From Nematostella vectensis (taxonomy: Eukaryota; Cnidaria; Anthozoa; Actiniaria; Edwardsiidae): DNA of 64,000 nt. Under the pieces are notes generated by a model. That model searched no databases and had not been told where the DNA came from. It worked only from the letters and a program-made list of their open reading frames with translations. Shown one piece after another: positions 12,074-22,741 of this stretch (positions within the stretch are counted from its first letter, which is position 1; every line of letters begins with the position of its first letter). The position numbers were made by a program, and so were the translations under genes. The stretch is taken from NCBI RefSeq assembly GCF_932526225.1, contig NC_064047.1, positions 10,522,494 to 10,586,493 of the forward strand, read 5' to 3'.

Positions 12074-13510
12074 GAATTAAGCATTGGAGCGTTTCGGGAC
12101 AAATCAAAATTGAGCGTCAAAAAGGAACCAGTTCGATTCAATCATCCGAAAGGGCCTTTAAATATAGCGTTTCTGGAACCAATTGGGCTCGAGTAATGGA
12201 AAGAAACCAATAGGAATAAAGTGTTAAAATGAAACTGGTTCTGAGCTTTGGAATTTCGAATCCTTAAATGAGGCAGATGGAAATGAAGCGATAGTAAGGG
12301 ATCAATTGCTTAGAAGCCCATTCATAAGTTTGAATGCTTGAAATAGTAAATTTAAAAATGCAACCATTTGGTTCTGAGCAAAAAAAGGGACGAAGGAAAT
12401 TAAGGATTGGGAAGGACCATTATTTTTAAAGGAATTTTTTTTATGCCTTTGCAGTATCTCCACTGGACGTTTATTGTCGGACTTTGGCTACATACCAGAG
12501 GGACCTAGCACTCCCTGCACCCCCACCCCCCTGGGTACGGGCCTGTATAGGGATCCCGCATCATGATGAGAACAATCAGGAATCAAGCATATGGATAAAC
12601 TGCCCAATAGGTTTATTGAGCATAATTGGAAATGGACCAACTGATTTTAGAGATGATTTTTTAGATGTTTCTCTTGAAGCTCGAAAACAGCGGAATGCAT
12701 GAAGAATAGCATAGCATCTGCATGATAAATACCAACATCGCACTATTGCACAAGTACGAGATGAACAGCGTTTAGCGTTAATAAAACATGCTAATGGTAT
12801 CAAGTAGAGTGAATATTACCACTCTGTTGGTTTTTGTGGTTTTGATGTTATCCCTTGTTGACACTTATCCTTTAACCAATGTGGAAGAATTTTATTCCTT
12901 CCATTCACAACATTCTTTTAGTACGTTCAGTTTTTCTTTAAAACATGCCGAAGGCCCTTCACATATTATGTTTTTTTTACTTTCTCAGTAATTTGTCTTG
13001 AAAATTTTATCTTGGAAATTTTCTATGGGAAATTTTTATCTTGGAAATGTTGTCTTGGGAATTATGTCTTATTGATCACTGGCTTGACACGAGTCCTTGA
13101 AGGGTGAACTTTAGAAGCACACTAGCATACACACATTGGCACCAGTCGGGCCAAGACTTGAAGGGTGTTCGGGTTTCCTGTGGTTGACAATCGAAGAAGC
13201 CCTGTTCCTTGTCAGCCACACCTATGTTAATATTTTTATTCAAAAAGGGAAGTTATCAAAACAAAGTTTTATGCGTTATTAACAAATTATGCAAGAAAAG
13301 AAAGATGATGGAAATGAATGCTTTCTTTCACTTGGTAATTTGCTACGAAGACAAAATGGCGGCTGACATGCCAAGAGATTCTCTCACCTAGCTCTACCCA
13401 GACTCTACGCCTGGCCTCTTCTGTGTCCATAAAGCACAGGAGCGCAAAAATAACGCCTGGAGCTGACTGCCAATGTTAATGTGTCGGCAATGTGTGCGTC
13501 GACAGCGATG
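12074..13510. other. 3' flank of the channel gene
   Basis: No further coding exon is supported. Two similar segments (GAACCAATAGGAATTAAG at about 12065 and GAAACCAATAGGAATAAAG at about 12203) form a short direct repeat that begins at the stop codon. A candidate AATAAA poly(A) signal lies at 12780-12785. Short direct repeats of ATCTTGGAAAT occur at about 13008-13050. Confidence 0.4.
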
Positions 13511-13519
13511 ACAGCAGAA

Positions 13520-14971
13520 ACCGCGGTGAAGTTAGCAACTAATTCAGCAGCTAATTCAAGTAGTTAAGTTAGCAGCGAATTCAGCAACCAATTTGTACAA
13601 AATTTATAACAACGCTCTGATTTAACAAAATCTCGTCTGCAAAAACACAAATCTTATGTATTATGATTGCTTAGTGAACTACCTACAATGAACTACCGAC
13701 CATTCTACAATTTCGTGGCTTTTCAGATTTTATGCAAATTGAGTAGAAATTGATTATTCATATAAAACTGCTAAATTGGTTATAGTTTGTTGTTTCTTGG
13801 GCTTCTTGTGTACAAAAAAAAAGTGAATGAGATGAAAAACAGTAAATATCTTTTACAGGATTAAGAGAATAGTCTTTTTTCTCTTAAAAACGAATACTTT
13901 GCTATTATTTACCTCGAGGTCACCTTGTTCTAAACCCGATAAATACCAATGGAGCAAAGTAAAAAAAAAGCATACCCACAGGTCAATTTCCCCAAATCTG
14001 GAATAATAAACCTGCAGGGGTGACCAAAGGCTACCGGAAAACTATAGTCTCAATGCCATCTATAGAATTCGGAGCGTGTGGTAGAGCTGCGAACAAGGGG
14101 TATTGATGTGTAACTTGAGCACCTTGTTCTAAATCCGATAAATACCAATAGCGCAAAGTGAAAAAAGACATATCCACAGGTCGATTTCCCCAAATCTGGA
14201 ATCATAAGCCTGCAGGGGTGACTAAAGGCTATCGGAATACTATAGTCTCAATGACATCTATAGAATTCGGAGCGAGTGGTAGAGCCGCGAATGTAGGGTA
14301 TTGATGTGTAACTTGAGCATTTTTTTCTAAACCCGATAAATACCAATGGAGCAAAGTAAAAAAAAGCATATCCACAGGTCGATTTTCCCAAATCTGCAAT
14401 CTTGAGCTTGCAGGGGTGACTAAGGGCTATTAGAAAACTATAGTCGCAATGCATAGAATTAGGAGCGTGTGGTAGAGCCGCGAACATGGGGTATTGATGT
14501 GTAATATGAGCACCTTGTTCTAAACTCGATAAATACCAATTGCGCAAAGTAAAAAAATACATATCCACAGGTCGATTTCCCTAAATCTAGATTAATAAGC
14601 CCTTTCTGTATTTGATTTGAAAAGAAAAGGACTATTCTGTTAATCCTGTAAAAGATATTTACTCTTTATCATCTCATTTACTTGGCTTTTGCATTAGGAA
14701 GCCCAAGAAACAACGAAACTATAACCAATATAGCAGTTTTATATGAATAACCAATTTCTACGTAATTTGCATAAAATCAGAAAAGCAACGAAATTGTACA
14801 ATGTTCGGTAGTTCACTAAGCAATCATAATACATAAGTTTTATGTGTTTGCAGACGAAATTTGGTTAAATCAGAACGTTATTTTTAACTTTTGTTTGAAT
14901 TGGTTGCTGAATCCGCTGCTAACTTCACTACTTGAATTAGCTGCTGAATTAGTTGCTAACTTCACCGCGGT
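13520..14971. mobile_element. Mutator-like foldback element with 9-bp target duplication
   Basis: It is flanked on both sides by ACAGCAGAA (13511-13519 and 14972-14980), a 9-bp target-site duplication typical of Mutator-like elements. The terminal inverted repeats are about 350-365 bases (13520 to about 13885, and about 14618 to 14971) and begin ACCGCGGTGAAGTTAGCAAC. The interior holds about 3.4 tandem units of about 198 bases (see the separate entry). No transposase frame is present, so it is non-autonomous. Both ends and both duplications are intact. Confidence 0.88.
13921..14595. repeat. 198-bp tandem units inside the Mutator-like element
   Basis: Units start at 13921, 14120, 14318 and 14511 (spacings 199, 198, 193; the last is partial). 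Each opens with a variant of CACCTTGTTCTAAACCCGAT and contains TCCACAGGTCGATTTCCC and TATAGAATTCGGAGCG. Units differ by several substitutions and small deletions. Confidence 0.9.
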
Positions 14972-16328
14972 ACAGCAGAAGCATGGGTAGATTCCTAAAT
15001 GTTAACCGCTTAATAATACAGGGAAAATATTTGCTACAATTCAAACGTTATGAATTCACCTATTTCATATAAGGTTGCACTTGGATAGACTTTTAATTCG
15101 TGGCGTGTTGAACAGCTGTTTTGAATGAAGCTGTGTCAATCTTTTTTTATGTGCCTGGAATTAAAACATTGACAGGCTTTCAGAGACCAGGGTTTATTTG
15201 CATAGTGTCTTATTTGCAAGTTGGATCAACAAGCTTATTTGTAAGGTTGTAGACTATCCAGGTTACGTTCACCCCCGCGTGACCTTTGGCAGCGCCCGCA
15301 GCCTCCCCCCCCCTTAACTTTCCTATGGCCCGTCCAGCATAAGGTCAAGCTGTACTTGTAAACCATGTTATAGGCCAGTTTGACGAGTCACGTTATCATA
15401 GTGCATGACATAAGACCTACGTGACCCGGGTAATAACAACGTGCAATGTGCTTGAACTGACGAAATTTGCTGCGTCATGAAACTTGAACATTCCACCCGT
15501 TGTGATTCACAGGTAACTTTAGACTGACGGGTATAAGGCTAAGTCACCCCTTTTATCATTACCAGTTTACAAAACGTTTGACGTTTGATAACGACGAGGC
15601 AACGTGAGAACGGCAAAAAAATATCTTTGCTGTTTGTTTTTCGTCGGGTTGAACGACAAAGGATTCATGACATCTCTGAAAAGAACGTGTTATTGATTGC
15701 AACGTCTAACGTAATCCTAAGGCATAGGTCAAACCCCTGCTTTTGATGTGCTTTGCTACATGCAAATGATCTAAGTCGATCCATGCCCATATTCACTATT
15801 TGCATCTGGGGCGGGCGGTACACAAAAAGAACGGCGTTTCCCTGGCCTTGGTCATCTACGAGTTCGGCTCTCTGAGATGCCTTCTAAGCCATCGAATCAG
15901 CGGGTGAATATGCCTTACAAGTTTTGGTTTTGTACAGTACACCGACTGTGTGCTGGAATAGACTTAGACTTAGACCATAGAAGAAATAAATAATTTATTT
16001 CCCAAACGCCAAACATATATATTCAGTTCACACTATAAGACAGGCATATTACTCTATAATACATAATAAATATAACCAGATCAGTTATCCTTTTTCCGGC
16101 TTATACCGGGGTTTGCACTAGGCCAAACTATCCAAGCATACTCCACCCAAGAAGAGCATTTGTTCGCTATTTAATGTCACTCAATAAATGAAAACATACG
16201 GCAGGATTTGCTGAGAGGGGTTGAGCGGCCACATGGAAAAGGATAGCATTTGACGATCCATCAATAAGAAAAGACCCAATTTTGGACGCGACCAACGAGG
16301 GGTGTAAGCGCACTTTGCGAGAATAGGC
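14972..16328. other. intergenic region with no supported gene
   Basis: It runs from the right duplication of the Mutator-like element to the MITE at 16329. A short open stretch near 15879 (ATGCCTTCTAAGCC...) has no family support. No RNA gene or clear repeat was recognised. Confidence 0.35.
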
Positions 16329-16556
16329 GACTGTGTACTAAGAAATCACATGACTTTTTAAGTTCGGGCGTTTTGTGGCAAAAAAAAATAAAATAAAAAA
16401 AATTCAGCGCTTGGGAATCAGCCAGAATTAGTTTCTCTGTCAGAGAGGGCTGATTTTGATAAGATTTTGGATTTTCTTAACACTCTGGCGTGCGGGCTGC
16501 AGCCGTTTCTAAGGGTTATTTTGACGTCAATTCCGGTGAATTTCTTAGTGCAAGTC
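16329..16556. mobile_element. MITE next to the 3' end of the 356-aa gene
   Basis: The left end GACTGTGTACTAAGAAATCACATGAC and the right end ATTTCTTAGTGCAAGTC are inverted copies. The interior 'GTGGCAA ... TTCAGCGCTTGG' matches the family at 10600-10885. It ends about 40 bases from the stop codon of the minus-strand ORF, so it probably lies in that gene's 3' UTR. Confidence 0.65.
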
Positions 16557-16594
16557 GCATATTGCCGTTTTTGTCGAGACAATAAATGTCAATG

Positions 16595-17665
16595 TCATTC
16601 AAACACCTTATCGACGCTCATGGGTGTCGGCTGATATCGCGGCATTCGCAAGTACCGACACTTCTTCAACACTTCGAAGCTATTGTGTTCGTCAATGTCT
16701 TCGCCATTCTCGTGAAGTGCATCGCTGACAATATTAAAACTCGGGTGAAATAGCATTGGATTAAGGTTTGTGCGACGTATTGGAGTAATGTTGGAATGAT
16801 AACGAACCAAACGCCCACTCAAGGGGGGAGGAGTAGGGATTCTAAGCTTATCTGCTTGTCGCTGAGAATATCGGCGTCGAATAAGCGGCGAATCTAGCCG
16901 AAGGTTTTCCGAGTCCTCCTCCGGAGCCATCGGCGTATCTTCGAACGTAATAGTTTCTTGAGAAATGATATTATTATTCAGTGGGGCTATCTTTAGCGAA
17001 GCTTGCGGCATATGTTCTTGTGCAAGGGCACTCAGTTTGTTTACCAATCCTCTCTTTTCGCTTAATTTCTCGGGTTTTCGTCGCATCCAAAGGAATTCCC
17101 CAAGCTTAGCATTCGCTCCTTTGCGCTCCTTGTTTCTTTGAGTGGGCTCGTATTTCTCTTGTATCCACTTCAACTCTGTTGGCCTTTCCTTGAGAGACCA
17201 GCTTCTTCTAACTCCAGCATTAGCACCGGCTTTCGTGTGATTGTTCTGCTCCTTCCCGCGTAAACCGCTCACGTTATTTAACCCGCCTCTGTGAGCGCCT
17301 TCTCTACCGTTCCCCCTGTTACTCGGTCTCGTTAATTTGTTACAATCAACAATAAAAGGCAAGCGCAAATCCCACAGATGATCGAAATCGCTGCCTGCCT
17401 CGGAAATAGTGGACATTTTCGAGTCACTTCGGCCCTCGTCATGGTGCTCATGTTTGAATAATTCAATCTCGCTATCCAAGTGTTGTATTGAGTTACGTTT
17501 CTCGTGGTCCAGATGATGTATTGTTTTGTCGAGGTATTTCTCCTCGCGAGAGATTGCATTTACCACTGAATTGCCATAAAGTACAAAGCTCTCTCCTTCA
17601 GTTGTACGATGACAAAGGCGACGCATATAGTTCTTCTTTGAAGTCGATATTCTACTCATAATCAC
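16595..17665 (-). CDS. intronless 356-aa protein of unknown function
   Basis: An uninterrupted minus-strand frame from ATG at 17665 to the stop at 16595. It is much longer than chance frames nearby and has balanced, hydrophilic composition. No signal peptide or membrane segment is seen. The middle is basic (KYEPTQRNKERKGANAKLGE), with WIQEKYEP, FLWMRRKPEKLSEKRG and a Pro-rich IPTPPPLSGRLV stretch. The C-terminus has LKKCRYLRMPRYQPTPMSV. It is likely an intrinsically disordered cytoplasmic or nuclear protein with short linear motifs. I recognise no domain. A second Met two codons in could be the true start. It could also be the last exon of a longer gene, but no convincing acceptor is needed. 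Confidence 0.65.
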   Translation of the reverse strand: MIMSRISTSKKNYMRRLCHRTTEGESFVLYGNSVVNAISREEKYLDKTIHHLDHEKRNSIQHLDSEIELFKHEHHDEGRSDSKMSTISEAGSDFDHLWDLRLPFIVDCNKLTRPSNRGNGREGAHRGGLNNVSGLRGKEQNNHTKAGANAGVRRSWSLKERPTELKWIQEKYEPTQRNKERKGANAKLGEFLWMRRKPEKLSEKRGLVNKLSALAQEHMPQASLKIAPLNNNIISQETITFEDTPMAPEEDSENLRLDSPLIRRRYSQRQADKLRIPTPPPLSGRLVRYHSNITPIRRTNLNPMLFHPSFNIVSDALHENGEDIDEHNSFEVLKKCRYLRMPRYQPTPMSVDKVFE

Positions 17666-20460
17666 ACTACAAAATCGCTCTTAACTCCTATCTTCCTCTC
17701 TGCTGACTTCTCGGAATTGCACAATTTAACGCTTTTTCCGCCAGACAGAAAAAGGTGCACCGTTTTTTTTTTTTTTCACGTCTTTGACCCTGCCTGATAT
17801 CACCACTATTAATGCCCTGATTAACTCGTCTTCTGTTAGCAAAACTTAAACATCACAAAATATGCTTGCATCTCCTGAAAATAAGGGGTTTTCCTTGTGG
17901 TCCGTATTTCCTTCTTGCCCCTGATTGTTCCGATACGTTTGTCTAGTTTGTAGGTTCTTACGTCGAGTAGTCTCCAAGCGCATTTGCTGTCAAGTCTCTT
18001 GATAGCTTTATGAGCTGCTTGGGGCCTCAGCAGGTCTTATATTTGAGCCGGTGATATCAAGGGAGCATTTTCACGGCTGGCTATTGACATGTGTCAGCAC
18101 GCGACACGTTTTTTACGACTTTCAACCGTGCATGATAAGGCGCATGCAGACGAGATGCAACTTTACCCGCTGAAAGGTCACTGTGATGTCTGCACTCATA
18201 ATAACAGGGTCAGACTTAAATATTTGTCAGGGATTCTGAGGAAAAGAGTATTTAGTTTTCTTGACCTGACATTTTCTCGCCTTGTTTGCTTTTTCTTTTT
18301 TCTCGCTGCGATGTCGTCTTCCGCGATGTTTGGTCTCGTGTGCTAAAAGTAGGTCAAGCTTGAAAATACGGCGGTAAAAGTGCACTTTATTTGGAACCGT
18401 CATGTTTATCATTTTTTTCTGGAAAAGAAAGAACTGTTTTTCAAGACTGTTTTTTATGTCTAGACACTCTATTGAAGCACCTAGCTTCGTGTGTCACCTA
18501 TTTTCAATCGTCATTTTTTTCCTTTTGCAGACTAAGGCAGACATGCAAATGAATCTAAGTCGATTGTTTTATCTTCATATTTGCACGCATTTGCATTGAA
18601 TACGGCTCATGGATAATACGACGATTGAACTTAGCCTTAGCTGCTGAGTATTTCAACAAGAGAGAGGAAGCAACTGTCGCTTAACGGCAATTTTTACGTC
18701 TGCGCTCCCAACACAATAGCCATAAGCTGTGATATTTATCAGGAAAAAACAAATTGCTTTGGAGACCTAGTGTTTCAACTAGCAAAAGTAACTGTCATGA
18801 GAAAAGACGCGAGATCAGTTAAACATGGCATCCTGTGGCTATATCGAGCTGCAGGCAAATGATCAAATGTGCACCGCTGATCTCGGCATATAGCTTCGCT
18901 GACCTCGGGCAATTTTTTTTTTCGGCAAAGAGGCACGGTTAGTCTTTAGGTACGCACGAACGCAGGCAAACTCAATCAATTTAGTGACATTTGAAAGGAC
19001 ACGAATTGTGTCTATTGAACTATTAATCGTTCAAACAGCACAGCATTCTCAGGAATTGCTCAAAATACTTTTTATCCCCCCCTAGGGCATAGCCAAGGGC
19101 GCATTTATCACGTCATTTCCTCGGAGCAGTGTTTCAAAGTTTGTTTAAAGAAACCGTCTCTTAGGCTCTGATGTAGCACGTACAGATATCTCATGAAGCG
19201 CTCGATATGAGCTCCGTAACCTTACATATGGATATTCAAGGCTAGATATTGAAAGCATGATAAATATGTGGCATAAGAATGCATATCTTTTTTACGTTTC
19301 ATTTCTGTTCACGCTCAATCATCTTAATTTTAATTAGTTAAATCGGCTTGGCTTTCTTGGCTTCCACCGGCAAAGAGTGTGTCAATTCTTTCAGAAAGAT
19401 TCTTTTTCAAAGTAATATCATGACGTCACATTTCAAACCTCTTAGAATTCCGAAAAGGGACCTAAGCATGAACGAATATCATTTGTCACGTTTCCCCTAC
19501 CGTTATCATCATAGTTTAACTAGCCATCTAATATTTTCTTGTAGCTTCTTTAAAGGGGCTGTGTTATCAGTTATGCGCATCTTATTTGTCCATCACATTT
19601 AACGCAGCGGCTATGCCCGAAAGTTTTCAATTTATTCAAATAACCCAGTAAAAATTGTCTTCCTAGTGACTTCAAACTATTCTATATTTGTTGAGTAAAG
19701 GTAAGCGAATCTGAATTGAACTTTGTTGTCGGTATTGAAATGAGTCCCAACTGTCGGGCATAAAGCCACTGAGCAGATTTTAGGCCCTCCGTCGCCCACC
19801 CTAAGGGTTTGGACTATAATTGAGTGTTTTAATAATTTAGCGTATAACAAGGAGAACCATAATGATTCACGTAGGATTTTCCAGGTTAGCTTCCGCCTCC
19901 TCCTCCTCCTCTAATCAAGTAAACCTACCACTAAAACTTATGAAGTAGTTTGATGGTCTACAAAACTGTTGAAGATGGGCCAAGGCCGCCAAGTATAGTC
20001 TTTTGACTTATCTTTTTTTTCCCTTAACAATTTTGACCCTGTTTAACTAAGCTTTTCAGCAAGATAGCTGCTTTATCTACGAGACAATAAGCACATTTCT
20101 CTCCTTCATTTTGAGTACCTTTTGGCAAAACCTAAAAAATGCGGAGTCATTTGACGTTTGCTAAATGAGATCCCTCATCCTTGTTTACTCAAGATAAACT
20201 AGCGATAAGAATGTTTAATCCCCTTATACGGGTGATAACTCTTGGCCAGAAGACTTGAAATCCTTTATTTGGGAATGCGACATGAGAGTTAAAAAAAACA
20301 TTACTGATATTGAGTTGGTTCGTCAGGATTGGTGCCAATTCTTTTCAAAGTTGTTTATCATTTCTTATCAATTCAACAAGACCATGGCTGTTTTCGAGGT
20401 ACCGCTACGGCTTCTTAAATGGCAACAAACAGAAAGTAATTTGTTTGGACGTGTTTCGAG
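17666..20460. other. intergenic region, nothing recognised
   Basis: No exon with splice support and no family-like peptide was found. It contains A/T runs (for example T16 near 17765) and many unrelated short frames. The promoter of the minus-strand 356-aa gene should lie just right of 17665. Confidence 0.4.
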
Positions 20461-20461
20461 T

Positions 20462-20712
20462 ATGTATACATCTATTTCAATAAAGGTTGTCAGTGCAAAT
20501 GGCAAATGGTGACGGCAAATGGCAGTTCTACGACCGAAAGTAACCATGCGTCTCGAAGAATATGGATAAATCAAAAGAATTATCCATTAAAGGTTACCAA
20601 TGCTTGGCTGTGACGTTGCTGAACCTTTAATTTTACGAATAATTAGTGCCCATAAGCCATTTACTATTCGCAATTTGCACTGACAACCTTTAATGAAATA
20701 GGTATATATTAG
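20462..20712. mobile_element. TA-flanked MITE family 'ACCTATTTCA...' (copy A)
   Basis: The left terminus CTATTTCAATAAAGGTTGTC is the inverse of the right terminus GACAACCTTTAATGAAATAG. The interior shares ATGGATAAATCAAA, ATTATCCATTAAAG and CGAATGATTAGT-like segments with the copy at 33340-33650. The ends run into TA-rich sequence, suggesting a TA target of Tc1/mariner type. There is no transposase frame. Confidence 0.75.
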
Positions 20713-21011
20713 AAAAAAAGATGGTAATAATGCCCCCCAAACCCCCCCCCCCCCCCCCCCCCCCGAAACAAACGGCACGAAGAAAGTTAGGTCAAGGATT
20801 GCTATGGTACCTAGAGAGAAATTCCTTGATGCGGATAATCTCTATTCAAAGATGCCTATAACGTAACTAAGCTGTCATAGGTTTGGTATACATACGTGAC
20901 TTCCATCCTTGGATTAAGGCAATAAGAAAAACACGAGTATGACTCATTTTGTAAGAAGATTGTGAATCGACCAATTCAATAATCAGCCTTTAACGTCATT
21001 AACCCTATCGT

Positions 21012-21350
21012 CTTTAACCCTATTCAGACTATTCTTTAAGCACCCCCCTCCCCTCCGGGAAAATTGCTATAACTTATGAACCATAGCAGCTAAAAGGCTA
21101 AAACTTGGTGACTTTCCCCAAGATATATTGACATGTCGAGAAGACACTCCATGTTACCATGGCAACCGTTTTTCACACATAGGTTTCCCAAAAACTGAAA
21201 AGTAGTGAATTTTCCTATTTTGGTCCTGTTTTTCAGATTTAAATGCCTCTTTTGACTTTATAAGTTTGTTTAGGTGACCAGTTTCACAACAGCGCTATAA
21301 TTTTTTTACTTCGGATATTTGGGAGGAGGGGTGGCTAAATTTTGCTTTCT
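21012..21350 (-). repeat. dispersed repeat (copy 2, inverted relative to 1495-1850)
   Basis: Reverse-complement homology to 1495-1850, including CCATGTTACCATGGCAACCG and ATGCCTCTTTTGACTTTATA. It lacks the long C-runs of copy 1 but keeps a G-rich stretch near 21330. Confidence 0.75.
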
Positions 21351-22012
21351 CAAAGCTGTTGTTAAAAAAGTCACAAGATTTAATAGATGACACTAGTGTT
21401 GTAACCATTAATTGTTTTTAAATGTCGGACTTTATTTGTGAATAACCGTTGTGTCTTCAAAACCGATAACATAAGTAGCTAATTGAGATTCCTAAAAAGA
21501 ATGTCGATAAACCACTCCTTTATTGTTTGTTATTAAAATACAACGTTTATTCGAAAGGAAGCTTCAAACTAACAATCTAAGAGTTAAGTCTGGTACGTTA
21601 TTGACTTGGTTAATCGCTTGAATGAATTAAAGGATGGAAATGAATGTTTTGCGTGAATCGGCATTGAGCGGGAGTATAAAATGACAGCGTGACATTCGCC
21701 TTCTTTAAATTCATTATTATAACATGACCGGCTATTATCTTAATCCTCTTGTTATGCCATGTCCTGAGGATTTCTGTCGGATTGACTCTGCATTCTTTTA
21801 AAATAAAAGCCCTTGACGACTCTTGATTAATAAACCGGCTTCCTGTACATGTCTAACTTCCTTTGTCATACTAAAAATAGTCAAGGTCTTTTTAAGCATT
21901 CGTTGTTAAAGAGTTCCTTTTTTTTATCATGGAATGCAAGGAAACCCGTAGCAGCATACAGTCGACCTTGATACTAAAACTCTTCGTACCGGAATATAGG
22001 AGGTTTTGGCCC

Positions 22013-22220
22013 ATGTGAGATCACACGACTTTTTGGTTGACAAACACTTTCGCCCACAGGCTTTTAGTGGCAAAATTACAGCAACTAAAAATCAACTTAT
22101 TTAGCGCTTAAGAATAAAGCCAGATTTTTTTATTACTTTTTTTTCTTTTATAGGCGGACGCAGGGTTTCTTTTGGCTTGGATTTGCCACCTGGAGATCAC
22201 GTGATCTCTAACACAAGTCC
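22013..22220. mobile_element. MITE of the CACGTG-end family (diverged copy)
   Basis: The left end 'GTGAGATCACACGACTTTTTGG' and the right end 'CCACCTGGAGATCACGTGATCTC' are inverted relatives. The interior 'TTAGTGGCAAAATTACAGCAAC ... TTATTTAGCGCTTAAG' aligns with 10600-10885. The left-end CACGTG has mutated to CACACG. Confidence 0.7.
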
Positions 22221-22365
22221 CCCTGGCGTAGTTTCTCGGTGAGGGTCCTGAGGGGAACGAGATTTTTCAAATATTTTCTTGTTTATGCTGAAAACGTTGT
22301 TTTAAGGCTCCCATCCCTTCTAAATTTGTTCCCTTTTTTAAGCCCACCCTCCCCTGTATAATATA

Positions 22366-22515
22366 CATTATAATAATAATAATTTGTTAAAGCTTTATTT
22401 GCTCTTTTTCCCCGAAATCTTTCAAATGTATAACCTATTATTAACAACAATTATAATAATAATTTGTTAAAGCTTCATTTGCTATTTTCCCCCAAATTCT
22501 TCCATATGTACAAAA
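22366..22515. repeat. direct duplication of about 80 bp
   Basis: Two tandem copies of a segment containing AATAATAATTTGTTAAAGCT, followed by TTTGCT and a C-rich stretch, begin near 22370 and 22455. An A-rich tract (22510-22540) follows. Confidence 0.7.
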
Positions 22516-22741
22516 AAAAAAAAAAACAAAAAAAAAAAACAAACGGCAAACGACTGATAGTCCAAATAACAAGTCGATCTTTTTAAAGATGATATATTCT
22601 ATATTTTGAAGATATCCAAATCCCTTTATGTTTGTTATGTTCTGAACTGTATTTATCGTTTACTTAACTGGGAGACCTGTGCACACAGGGAGACTCCAGG
22701 ATTTCTTTCAAAGATATCTGCATCTGTTCATATACTATTTA

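Noticed and set aside
14248-14568. 106-codon minus-strand frame
   Set aside because: It runs across the 198-bp tandem units of the Mutator-like element; its internal repeats mirror the DNA repeat and show no transposase motif.
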